Below are positions 43,083 through 52,515 of a DNA stretch of 64,000 nucleotides, one piece after another (the first letter of the stretch is position 1; each line of letters begins with the position of its first letter). The notes under the pieces are model-generated. The model did no database searches. It worked only from the letters and a program-made list of their open reading frames with translations, and was not told the DNA's origin. The translations under genes were made by a program, and so were the position numbers. The DNA lies in contig JALMGJ010000006.1 of the NCBI GenBank assembly GCA_023362775.1, forward strand, positions 54,241,501 to 54,305,500, in the 5' to 3' direction. This DNA is from Charina bottae. Lineage: Eukaryota > Chordata > Lepidosauria > Squamata > Charinaidae.

Positions 43083-45016
43083 ACATAAGAGGTAGAGAAC
43101 TGATTGCCCTCCAGGTGTTGCTTACAGTCTCTATTAATTCTTTATTGTGAAATGGCTACTAGGAGTCACAGTTCAGTAATGTTTGTAAGATCACAATTTA
43201 CTTATTGAGGAATTGTGGCAGATTATATATATATTGAAGGAATAAATAGATCAGTAAAACTTCATGAAGTTTTAAGATAACACTATTTAAATTGCTACAC
43301 ACTAAAATGCATTTGAATTCTACCTTAGTGGGAGAAAAGGCATTTAATTCTTCAAATGAAAATATGCCAGAAATTTCTCATTGGCAAGATAATTTTTCTT
43401 TGACTAGACCTTGTATGATGGTATGGTAACATTAGTTTCCATTTTTTCAGTATTATTAAAATAGGGATTTTTCCTATTAGAATAGGGATTTTTCCTTTTT
43501 TTCCCTATTATTTATCTGTTGTCACATGTTTTTCTACATAGATTGAATCTATCTGTTGCTGTATGTAAATTTCTGTAGTGCAGAGAATCCTAGCATACTT
43601 ATATCCCAACCAACTTAGGAATTAAGGATTAATTTGAACCAATTCTGGTATAATTCCTGAACATAACTCCTGAAAAAAACATATTTTGTATGCTTCTCAT
43701 GATCCTACTGCAAGTGTGAGTTTGGCTCACACAATGTATGTCAGTGGGGTTGACAACAATAGATAGAGACAGGAAATCAAATTTAAAACCAATTTCTTCA
43801 TGAAAATGGAAACAACAATTTAAAAGTCAAACATTGGTTAGCATCCTTGCAGGCAATTGCAATCTTATTATGACTGACATTTGAATATAATTCTGGTCAA
43901 TCATGTTGTTCCATGTAAGTGACTGGAGAGAAAAGTGTCAGATAAAAAGTTTCTAACCAATCATATGCAACCAAAACCAGTGGGAAACTCTTGCATCCCA
44001 GTATCCACAAAGAACCATCAATATCTGAGTAAATAAAACGAATGTGGTCCTGCTGCTACAGCAGACTGACTCACAAATGTATCCATCTCTTTTCTCAGGT
44101 CTATACACTTGGAAGTAAGCTGATACATAAAAGCCCAACTAGATTAAAAACAGAGCAAAACAACTTAGATTTATTATAGATTAAAAAAAACTGGTAATTT
44201 GTAAAAAGCCATCTACAGTTATCCAGAATAAAATACTTTATGTAGTCCAGTTTACACTAGGCAAAATTGGGGCTAATCTGACCTCCTAATGGAAATAATT
44301 CCATAAAGGTGTCTGTTACGTGTGACAGAAATTCCTAGGTGCACAAGTTTATGTTCACTCATTGTTTTCCGATTTCCTTGTGCACTTTCTAATAATATGC
44401 ATAACTTTAAGGTTCCATTTTTCCCCATGTTATTTTTAACTAGCCCCTGGAAGAGCAGCATCTATTGGGAATTGTTCTACATGCAACAGTTCACTACGAA
44501 ATTTATTCCAGTACTGCCACAGTGCTTAGGTAAGATAAAACTGCCTGACTTATTTCATCTGTGAAAGAAATATCAAATGCTGCAGATGAAACTTGTATCA
44601 AATACCTTCAGGACTATTTCCACCCCTTACCAATTAATTTAAAGAAGTCAGAGCCCTATTATACACACATTAACATTTCAAATTGTGTTACTATACTCTA
44701 ATGATAAATTGGGAACTGGCCTTCATAGGTTCCTTTAAGAAGGAAGCTTTTATCAATATAATGTGCTCTTCTGTTAATGATGAGTCTGTTAAATTTCCCA
44801 ATGAAGAAAATGAAAGGTCCACAATTCACATAAAGTCAATTGCTTAGCCTTTAGCAACTTAAATATACCAGTTTGTATTGCCAAATGGATGTACTGTCAG
44901 AAAGAACATAATGAACGACCTGCCTCCTAAGATAACCTTAGCTACCTTGGCATACTTGTTCTCTTGAGTTGTACATTTGCAACTGCTGCTTTAGCAATTT
45001 GTAGGTCATACATAAT
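43083..45016. other. Unassigned AT-rich DNA
   Basis: No gene or repeat recognised over 1.9 kb; contains a local duplication of TAGGGATTTTTCC near 43460-43493. Confidence 0.5.
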
Positions 45017-45071
45017 CTAGTGAACTTGTCTGTAGCTTGAATCATGTCAACTGGATTTCTATTTTCTCAGT

Positions 45072-45108
45072 GGAAACGTTTCGCTCCTTATCCAAGGAGC
45101 TTCTTCAG
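45072..45108 (-). ncRNA. Hammerhead ribozyme-like motif, left arm
   Basis: Minus strand: CUGAAGA, extra A, GCUCCUU-GGAU-AAGGAGC, GAAA, CGUUUCC. Stem II is a perfect 7 bp. Compared with the 18.4-kb copies (GCUUCUU), the U-to-C change turns a wobble into a Watson-Crick pair. Confidence 0.7.
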
Positions 45109-45200
45109 TCTGAGCAAAGTTAGTAAGGGAATCCTTAAATATGTTGCTGTGTGACCTTACACCTGGGGCTAGGTCATGGTTATTTTTTGAGATGTTATTT

Positions 45201-45542
45201 CTAAGTCCCTTTATCATCTAAAGAAGGATCGTTAAGATCACCATGCTGCTGTTGAGCTTGCGAAATGGTCTTAATCTTCCTAGGCACAGAAGACAAAGCA
45301 GGGAGGAAGATAGGGGAAAGATTGTGCCTGAGGCCCCCACCTCTATTCAAGGAAGGATTTTCCAAGTTGGCATAAATGGATTCCTTGACCCCTCTCTCAA
45401 ACCACCTATCTTCTCTGTCTAAAATGTAAACATTAACGTCCTCAAATGAGTGTCCTTTTTCCTTTAGATGAAGATAAACTGCTGACTCTGGTCCTGTGGT
45501 GTTACTTCTGTAACTGTGTTCTGTGTTGGTGTTACCCAACAC
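45201..45542 (-). pseudogene. PLE C-terminal coding segment, left arm (113 codons)
   Basis: The frame reads SAVYLHLKEKGHSFEDVNVYILDRED, RWFERGVKESIYANLENPSLNRGGGLRHNLSP and a short tail ending DDKGT. This block lies downstream of, and is continuous with, the GIY-YIG domain in PLEs: HLKEKGHSFED and RWFERGVKE carry its conserved His/Glu residues. The first dozen residues come from the palindrome loop. It is intact but isolated from the RT, so it is a remnant. Confidence 0.85.
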
Positions 45543-45854
45543 AGGAGAAGTAACACCACAGGACCAGAGTCAGCAGTTTATCTTCATCTAAAGGAAAAAG
45601 GACACTCATTTGAGGACGTTAATGTTCACATTTTAGACAGAGAAGATAGGTGGTTTGAGAGAGGGGTCAAGGAATCCATTTATGCCAACTTGGAAAATCC
45701 TTCCTTGAATAGAGGTGGGGGCCTCAGGCACAATCTTTCCCCTATCTTCCTCCCTGCTTTGTCTTCTGTGCCTAGGAAGATTAATACCATTTCGCAAGCT
45801 CAACAGCAGCATGGTGATCTTAACGATCCTTCTTTAGATGATAAAGGGACTTAG
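45516..45854 (+). pseudogene. PLE C-terminal coding segment, right arm (112 codons)
   Basis: The same protein block as the left arm but on the opposite strand, with Y-to-H (VNVHILDRED) and K-to-N (RKINTISQ) differences and otherwise nearly identical. The two frames overlap tail-to-head in the loop (45516-45542). That both arms keep the frame indicates little time since the inverted copy formed. Confidence 0.85.
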
Positions 45855-45946
45855 AAATAACATCTCAAAAAATAACCATGACCTATCCCCAGGTGTAAGG
45901 TCAAACAGCAACATATTTAAGGATTCCCTTACTAACTTTGTTCAGA

Positions 45947-45983
45947 CTGAAGAAGCTCCTTGGATAAGGAGCGAAACGTTTCC
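45947..45983 (+). ncRNA. Hammerhead ribozyme-like motif, right arm
   Basis: Exact inverse copy of the left-arm motif with the same perfect stem II and intact core. Two opposite-sense copies 0.8 kb apart mean each transcript carries one sense and one antisense motif able to pair. Confidence 0.7.
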
Positions 45984-46437
45984 ACTGAGAAAATAGAAAT
46001 CCAGTTGACATGATTCAAGCTACAGACAATTCCACCTGGATGACTGAGAACCTTCATAGACCTAGTGAACTTGTGTTTCCAACATACACTGGAACTATAT
46101 GTAGGATTTGGAGATACGTATACAAGGTGCATCAAATAACTTCCCAGATAGCTTCTTTTAGTTACTGAGATTTCTGATCCTAATCTTTTAGTCTTCAGAT
46201 TTTCATATGCATTTATAACAATGATATTCAGAAAAATGTTGGTCTACTACACTTTTCTCCAGCAAAGGAGATCGTTACCTTGTCGTGGTGCTGGAGCTTG
46301 AGCACCTCAATGAAACCATGAGCTAAATTATGAAGGGACACCCAAGACGGGAAGGTCGTGGCAGAGAGGTCAGACTAAATACGATCCCTGGGGAAGGTAA
46401 TGGCAACCCACCCCAGTATTCTTGCCATGAAAACTAA

Positions 46438-48720
46438 ATGGATCAGTACAACCAAAGATATGTCGGTATACCATCGGAAGATGGGACTCCCAGGTCGGAA
46501 GATGGTCAAAATGCTACTGGGGAGGAACAGAGGATACGTTCAACTAGCCCCAGATGTGATGACGCAGCTAGCTCAAAGCCGAAAGGACGGCTAGCGGCCG
46601 ACGGTGCTGGTGGTGAACGACGAATCCGATGTTCTAAAGATCAACACACCATAGGAACCTGGAATGTAAGATCTATGAGCCAGGGCAAATTGGATGTGGT
46701 TATTGGTGAGATGTCAAGATTAAATATAGACATTTTAGGTGTCAGTGAACTGAAATGGACTGGGATGGGCCACTTCACATCAGATGACCACCAGATCTAC
46801 TACTGTGGACAAGAGGACCACAGAAGAAATGGAGTAGCCTTCATAATTAATAATAAAGTGGCTAAAGCAGTGCTTGGATACAATCCAAAAAACGATAGAA
46901 TGATCTCAATTCGAATTCAGGGTAAGCAATTTAACATCACAGTGATCCAAATATACGCCCCAACCACAGATGCTGAAGAAGCAGAAGTAGATCAGTTCTA
47001 TGAGGATCTGCAGCACCTACTAGATAATACACCAAAAAGAGATGTTATTTTCATTACAGGAGACTGGAATGCTAAGGTGGGTAGTCAGATGACACCTGGA
47101 ATTACAGGCAAGCATGGTCTGGGAGAACAAAATGAAGCAGGACATAGGCTGATAGAATTTTGCCAAGACAACTCACTGTGCATAGCAAAAACTCTCTTCC
47201 AACAACCTAAAAGACGACTTTATACATGGACTTCACCAGATGGTCGACACCGAAATCAGATTGACTACATCCTTTGCAGCCAAAGGTGGCGGACATCTAT
47301 ACAGTCGGTAAAAACAAGACCTGGAGCTGACTGTAGTTCAGATCACGAACTTCTTATTGCAAAATTTAGAATCAGACTAAAGAGAATAGGGAAGACCCAC
47401 AGATCAGTTAGATATGAGCTCACTAATATTCCTAAGGAATATGCAGTGGAGGTGAAGAATAGATTTAAGGGACTAGATTTAGTAGATAGGGTCCCAGAAG
47501 AACTATGGACAGAAGTTCGCAACATTGTTCAGGAGGCGGCAACAAAAAACGTCCCAAAGAAAAAGAAAACCAAGAAGGCAAGATGGCTGTCTGCTGAAAC
47601 ACTGGAAGTAGCCCAAGAAAGAAGGAAAGCAAAAGGCAATAGTGATAGGGGGAGATATGCCCAATTAAATGCAAAATTCCAGAGGTTAGCCAGAAGAGAT
47701 AAGGAATTATTTTTAAACAAGCAATGTGCGGAAGTGGAAGAAGACAATAGAATAGGAAGGACAAGAGACCTCTTCCAGAAAATTAGAAACTTCAGAGGTA
47801 AATTCCAGGCAAAAATGGGTATGATCAAAAACAAAGATGGTAAGGACCTAACAGAAGCAGAAGAGATCAAGAAAAGGTGGCAAGAATATACGGAAGATCT
47901 GTATAGGAAGGATAATAATATTGGAGATAGCTTTGACGGTGTGGTCAGTGAGTTAGAGCCAGACATCCTGAAGAGTGAGGTTGAATGGGCCTTAAGAAGC
48001 ATTGCTAATAACAAGGCAGCAGGAGACGACGGTATCCCAGCTGAACTGTTTAAAATCTTGCAAGATGATGCTGTCAAAGTGATGCATGCCATATGCCAGC
48101 AAATTTGGAAAACACAAGAATGGCCATCAGATTGGAAAAAATCAACTTATATCCCCATACCAAAAAAGGGAAGCACTAAAGAATGTTCAAACTATCGAAC
48201 AGTGGCACTTATTTCACATGCCAGTAAGGTAATGCTCAAGATCTTGCAAGGTAGACTCCAGCAATTCATGGAGCGAGAATTGCCAGATGTACAAGCTGGG
48301 TTTAGAAAAGGCAGAGGAACTAGAGACCAAATTGCCAATATCCGCTGGATAATGGAGAAAGCCAGGGAATTTCAGAAAAACATCTATTTCTGTTTTATTG
48401 ACTATTCTAAAGCCTTTGACTGTGTGGATCATAACAAATTGTGGCAAGTTCTTGGTGGTATGGGGATACCAAGTCATCTTGTCTGCCTCCTGAGGAATCT
48501 GTATAACGACCAAGTAGCAACGGTAAGAACAGAGCACGGAACAACGGACTGGTTTAAGATTGGGAAAGGAGTATGGCAGGGCTGTATACTCTCACCCTAC
48601 CTATTCAACCTGTACGCAGAACACATCATGCGACATGCTGGGCTTGAGGAATCCAAGGCTGGAGTTAAAATCGCTGGAAGAAACATTAACAATCTCAGAT
48701 ATGCAGAAGATACCACTTAG
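46438..48720 (+). pseudogene. Bov-B ORF: endonuclease and RT palm, ended by TAG
   Basis: 760 codons. Endonuclease: TIGTWNVRSM (about 71-80), DILGVSELKW (catalytic Glu), QIYAPTTDA, FITGDWNAKVG (about 206-215), NQIDYIL and SSDHELLIAKF (about 300). RT: NNKAAGDDGIPAELFK, YIPIPKKGS, YRTVALISHASKVM, VQAGFRKGRGTRDQI, CFIDYSKAFDCVDH (catalytic Asp, about 655), GVWQGCILSPYLFNLY, then NLRYAEDTT followed by TAG at 48718-48720. The RT motif should be YADD, but the second position of the pair reads Glu-Asp (GCAGAAGAT), so the catalytic Asp is replaced. This should disable the RT even if the stop were read through. Met at 46438 is the first in-frame start; the 5' UTR is short. Confidence 0.92.
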
Positions 48721-49470
48721 ATGGCTGAAAGCGAGGAGGAGTTGAGGAGCCTTATGACGAAGGTGAAAGAAGAAAGTGCAAAAGCTGGGTTGCAGTTAAA
48801 CCTCAAAAAAACCAAGATTATGGCAACGAGCTTGATCGATGACTGGCAAATAGAGGCAGAAGAAGTGGAGGCAGTGACTGACTTTGTATTTCTAGGCGCA
48901 AAGATTACTGCAGACGCTGACTGCAGCCAGGAAATCAGAAGACGTCTACTTCTTGGGAGGAGAGCAATGGCAAATCTTGATAAAATAGTTAAGAGCAGAG
49001 ACATCACACTGACAACAAAGGTCCGCATAGTTAAAGCAATGGTATTTCCTGTAGTAACCTATGGCTGCGAGAGCTGGACCATAAGGAAGGCTGAGCGAAG
49101 GAAGATAGATGCTTTTGAACTGTGGTGTTGGAGGAAAATTCTGAGAGTGCCTTGGACTGCAAGAAGATCAAACCAGTCCATACTCCAGGAAATAAAGCCA
49201 GACTGCTCACTTGAGGGAATGATATTAAAGGCAAAACTGAAGTACTTTGGCCACATAATGAGAAGACAGGATACCCTGGAGAAGAAGCTGATGCTAGGGA
49301 AAGTGGAAGGCAAAAGGAAGAGGGGCAGACCAAGGGCAAGATGGATGGATGGTATTCTGGAGGTGACGGACTCAACCATTGGGGAGCTGGGGATGGTGAC
49401 GGCCGACAGAAAGCTCTGGCGTGGACTGGTCCATGAAGTCACGAAGAGTCGGAAACGACTGAACGAATAA
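48721..49470 (+). pseudogene. Bov-B ORF: RT thumb and C-terminal part after the TAG
   Basis: 249 codons in the same frame as the upstream part. MAESEEELRSLMTKVKEESAKAGLQLNLKKTK continues the RT, followed by DFVFLGAKIT, TTKVRIVKAMVFPVVTYGCESWTIRKAE, FELWCWRKILRVPWTARRSNQS, KYFGHIMRRQDTLEKKLMLGKVEGKRKRGRPRARW and VHEVTKSRKRLNE. It would not be an independent protein: the Met follows the stop only because the codon after TAG is ATG. The coding is otherwise undamaged. Confidence 0.92.
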
Positions 49471-49604
49471 ACAACAAACTACACTTTGGAAAGTCTCCTC
49501 CCCACCCACCAGAGCTGTCTCTGTTTTCCAAATGGCATTGAAGTTCCAACATCTCTCTGCGTACTTTTCATTTAATATCAATTGGATTAATTGAATAATG
49601 GTGG

Positions 49605-49795
49605 TGTGGTAGTTCACTGGAAGATCACATGCTTTACATGCAAAAGGTTATAGGTTTAATCCATGGTATGTCCAAGTAAGGCTTTAAAAAGCCTGGGAGA
49701 AGTACTTTTAGTCAGTGTAGTCCATAGTGAAGTAGATATACTGATGGGCTGATTTGGAATAAAGCAATTTTCAATATAGTGATTTCCAGCATGTA
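49605..49795 (+). mobile_element. Old tRNA-derived SINE
   Basis: GTGGTAGTTCACTGGAAGATCA (A box), GGTTATAGGTTTAATCC (degenerate B box), GCCTGGGAGAAGTAC, GTCAGTGTAGTCC and ACTGATGGGCTGATTTGG follow the order of a common reptile SINE recognised from memory. Diverged; not a tRNA gene because the acceptor stem does not close. Confidence 0.65.
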
Positions 49796-50524
49796 CTCTC
49801 TGTGGATTCCCCATGGCAACAACATCATTAGCAGGGTCAGACAGTATCTGAGGATTGCTCCCATTTTATGGCAAATAAAGATTCCTCAGTTGAAGGTTAT
49901 CCCACTGTGTTATTTCCCTGCAGAGAAATGCTACAATGTTTAATTGCTCCATGTCATGTGTTATGTTGAGTCCCAATCTGTACTTTTGAAACCAATAGCT
50001 TAGGAAAGGGTAATGTGATAAAGATTACAGAGTCAACAGAAGTGAACAACAAAAATGTGTTCAGTAAAACACCTCAAAGTCTAATGCCATGAAGGGAAAT
50101 ACAAAAGCAAATCCATAGTAAACAAAACAAAGTAGTATGAATGGAATTGGAATGGTTTTAATGTCAAATAGGGGAAAATAGTCATAATTCAAAATATAAA
50201 TTATTCAGTTAATATAAAAGAGGGAAACTGAATGATTGATAAGTGATGTAACACTGGTAATTCATAAATATTTCTAACACCTCTTAAGCCTTTTTGTTCC
50301 CCTGTATGGGTTAAAAAGTGGCTAGCCTTTTTCTAGCTATAACTACACAATTATTTAGTTTGAAAGAAATCCCAATCTCCTATCAATAATTTCCAAAAAT
50401 GATACAAAAATTATTTAGAAATCTAACAAATAATTCTTTTATAATCCAAGCAGGGGATACAGTATTCAGAAGTTGCTGGGAGCTTGACATACAGATATAT
50501 CCCCAGCTAAGAAAAGTTACTGGC
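49796..50524. other. Unassigned AT-rich DNA
   Basis: No gene or repeat recognised. Confidence 0.45.
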
Positions 50525-50640
50525 AATTTCCTTTTAAAAAATAATCAAAATAGAATCATGGCATCAAAGCATCAGAGAACTAGAGCTGGAATCTGTTAAA
50601 ACAAGTTGTAAGTTCCACCACAACAGTCTCTGCTGCAGCA
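50525..50640 (-). repeat. Probable CR1 3' tip
   Basis: TAGAATCATGGCATCAAAGC, AGAGAACTAGAGCTGGAATC resembles the reverse complement of the CR1 terminus (CATAGAATCATAGAATC..AGAGTTGGAA). Short and diverged. Confidence 0.45.
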
Positions 50641-50716
50641 AAGATTGAAGAACTGAACTGAGTCCATCTTTCTATGGTTAAAGATCTAAAGCACACAGCA
50701 GTGTTTCTCTGAAAGG

Positions 50717-50766
<50 letters not shown>

Positions 50767-50767
50767 C
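50717..50767. repeat. (ATCT)n microsatellite
   Basis: Twelve perfect ATCT units. Confidence 0.98.
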
Positions 50768-50849
50768 AGTTCTTAAAAAGGGAGGGTACTGTTGTTAATT
50801 TTAAAAAGCCTATATTGGGGAAGTAGATATTTGAAAACTTCAGGGACAT

Positions 50850-51650
50850 TTACATAAACATAGAAATAATGAGATGAAAGAGCCCATTTAGGTCATTGAG
50901 TCCAAATTTCTATTCATTGCAGGGATGCAGTAAGGGGAGCCAGACACATTTCAGGATAATTGGTTCCACTATTGTAACAGTGCCATCATATCCTTCTCTG
51001 CTGTCTTCTTTTCTCAAAGCTAAATATTCCCAATTAAGTTAATCTCTCTTCATAGGACTTCGTTTCTGGTTTCTTGATAGCCTTGTCCTTCTCTGAAATT
51101 AAGTTTGTCTGAATCCTTCTTAAAACATGGCACCCAAAACTGAACACAACATGCAAGATAGAGTATGATCATTATAGAATAAAGTGGAAACATTACTGTA
51201 TTTCCATGATTAGGTAACTATACTTCTGTTGATGTAGAAAATTATATCTGCCATTTTTTGTGGCCATATCACACTACTGATTCATAGTTCCACTGCAATC
51301 GGATCTTTTTCACAACTAACATCATTAAGCCAGATATGTCCATCCTATATTTGTGCATTTGGTTTTTGGCTTGTGCATTTGATTTGGGGGAATAACTTTG
51401 CATTTGTCTCTGTTAAATGTAAAACTGTTGCTTTCAGTCCATTTCTGAACTTGATTTTATTTTTCTCTTCTAGGGTATTAGCTATTCTACCCAATTTTAT
51501 GTCACTTTTTTATCCAAGTCATTAATGAAAATAATGAAGAATAGAAGGTCTGGGACTGAATCTTATGGAATCCAACATAATACTGTATCTCTGACAGGTT
51601 TGATGAACTTCTTAAAATGATGATTTTTCAGCCCAAAAGATAGCCACTTT
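50850..51650 (-). mobile_element. CR1 LINE 3' portion, decayed
   Basis: Read forward, the order is CATAGAAATAATGAGATGAAAG, CATTTAGGTCATTGAGTCCA, CTTCATAGGACTTCG, GCACCCAAAACTGAACACAAC, TCTTCTAGGGTATTAGC, CCCAATTTTATGTCAC (where the YADD/FADD codons should be) and CCAAGTCATTAATGAAAATA. This is the well-known reverse-complement order of CR1, from its 3' UTR to the RT palm. Many indels; the catalytic motif is partly deleted. Confidence 0.72.
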
Positions 51651-51687
51651 TTGTCATGTCATCCAGCCCACGTAACCAACTTTCCCA

Positions 51688-51925
51688 CATTTATTTATTT
51701 ATTTATTTATTTATTTTCTATCCCGCCTTTATTATTTTTATAAATACCTCAAGGCAGTGAACATACCTAATACTCTTTCCTCCTCCTATTTTCCCCACAA
51801 CAACAACCCTGTGAGGTGAGTTGGGCTGAGAGAGAACGACTGGCCCAAGGTCACCCAGCTGGCTTTCATGCCTAAGGTGGGACTAGAACTCTCAGCCTCC
51901 TGGTTTCTAGCCCATTGCCTTATAT
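51688..51925 (-). mobile_element. MIR-like CORE-SINE, truncated in the tRNA head
   Basis: (AAAT)n, TCTATCCCGCCTTTATTATT, CCACAACAACAACCCTGTGA, GTTGGGCTGAGAG and GGCCCAAGGTCACCCAGCTG on the plus strand are the reverse of the SINE at 54.0 kb. It ends within the head at GCCCATTGCCTTA. Confidence 0.88.
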
Positions 51926-52189
51926 TGACTAAAATTTCCTTGATCAGATTAAAAAATGAGATTGTTGCAGTGTCCAAGCATGTTCTTGAAAAATCCATAC
52001 TGACCTTTGGTAATTACTGCATTGTTTCTAAAGTGCTCATACATAAGCTTAGAATTTTCCCAGGTATTGACATCAGACGAACCAGTTTTTAGATCCTGCT
52101 TGTCTGATTTTTGAAGAACAGAAAGCCATCAGAAAAGATGAAAGTTGTGAATTAAATAAAATTGCCTTCTCACCCCTATGGGTGGTACT

Positions 52190-52515
52190 GTATGTGTCTT
52201 CCTCAACCTCAGGTCCTCTACCAGAGGCCTGTGAGTTTGAAGGTTCTGACTGTTTGAAATCTTAGCTGTTCCTAGCATTGCACTCTTCTGGACAGAGAGC
52301 TCTGATGTTGTTCTGTTGTAGCCACTCTCCCAGCTTAGGAGTCACAGCCCCGACTACTCCTACCACCACTGGGACCATTTTGGCCTTTACTTTCCACACC
52401 CTCTCTATTTCTTCTTTCAGGCCCTGGTACTTCTCCAGCTTCTCATCCTGATGTTGCTGTCACTTGGCACTCCTGCATCTATTACCACTGCTGTCTTCTG
52501 GTCCTAATTCACACT
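52190..52515 (-). pseudogene. LINE reverse-transcriptase C-terminal fragment (clade unknown)
   Basis: The minus strand encodes TAVVIDAGVPSDSNIR, then after a frame break KEEIERVWKVKAKMVPVVVGVVGAVTPKLGEWLQQ, then NNIRALCPEECNA. The phrases DVAVPSDSN, WKVK..VVPVVVGALG and VTPKL..WL are typical of the C terminus of a non-LTR retrotransposon protein common in fish and reptiles. I do not know the clade name with confidence. Several frame breaks; no RT core. Confidence 0.65.

Larger units (their letters stand above)
45017..46074. mobile_element. 1-kb palindromic snap-back PLE (family 1) with 13-bp TSD
   Basis: CTAGTGAACTTGT is repeated exactly at 45017-45029 and 46062-46074. Between them two arms of about 500 bp are near-perfect inverted copies around a loop of about 35 nt centred near 45530. 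Each arm carries, from outside in, the PLE terminus, a hammerhead-like motif, a non-coding stretch and about 110 codons of PLE C-terminal coding. The right arm extends about 40 bp further at its outer end (CCTGGATGACTGAGAACCTTC). Arms differ at only a few positions (for example VYILDRED versus VHILDRED codons), so the insertion is young. It lacks RT and GIY-YIG, hence is non-autonomous. Confidence 0.95.
46246..49487 (+). mobile_element. Full-length Bov-B (RTE) LINE with 10-bp TSD
   Basis: ACTACACTTT flanks the element at 46246-46255 and 49478-49487. It starts CTCCAGCAAAGGAGATCGTTACC, a Bov-B-like 5' end, and finishes CACGAAGAGTCGGAAACGAC with AATAAACAAC. Length about 3.2 kb, as expected for Bov-B. 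One continuous reading frame of about 1,010 codons is interrupted only by a single TAG. Shorter copies are at 1.25 and 3.18 kb. Bov-B is known for repeated horizontal transfer among vertebrates; nothing in this window alone shows a transfer. Confidence 0.95.

Noticed and set aside
47465..48092. Minus-strand hydrophobic open frames opposite Bov-B (up to 187 codons)
   Set aside because: Antisense shadows: Lys/Glu-rich sense codons read as Phe/Leu/Ser on the other strand.
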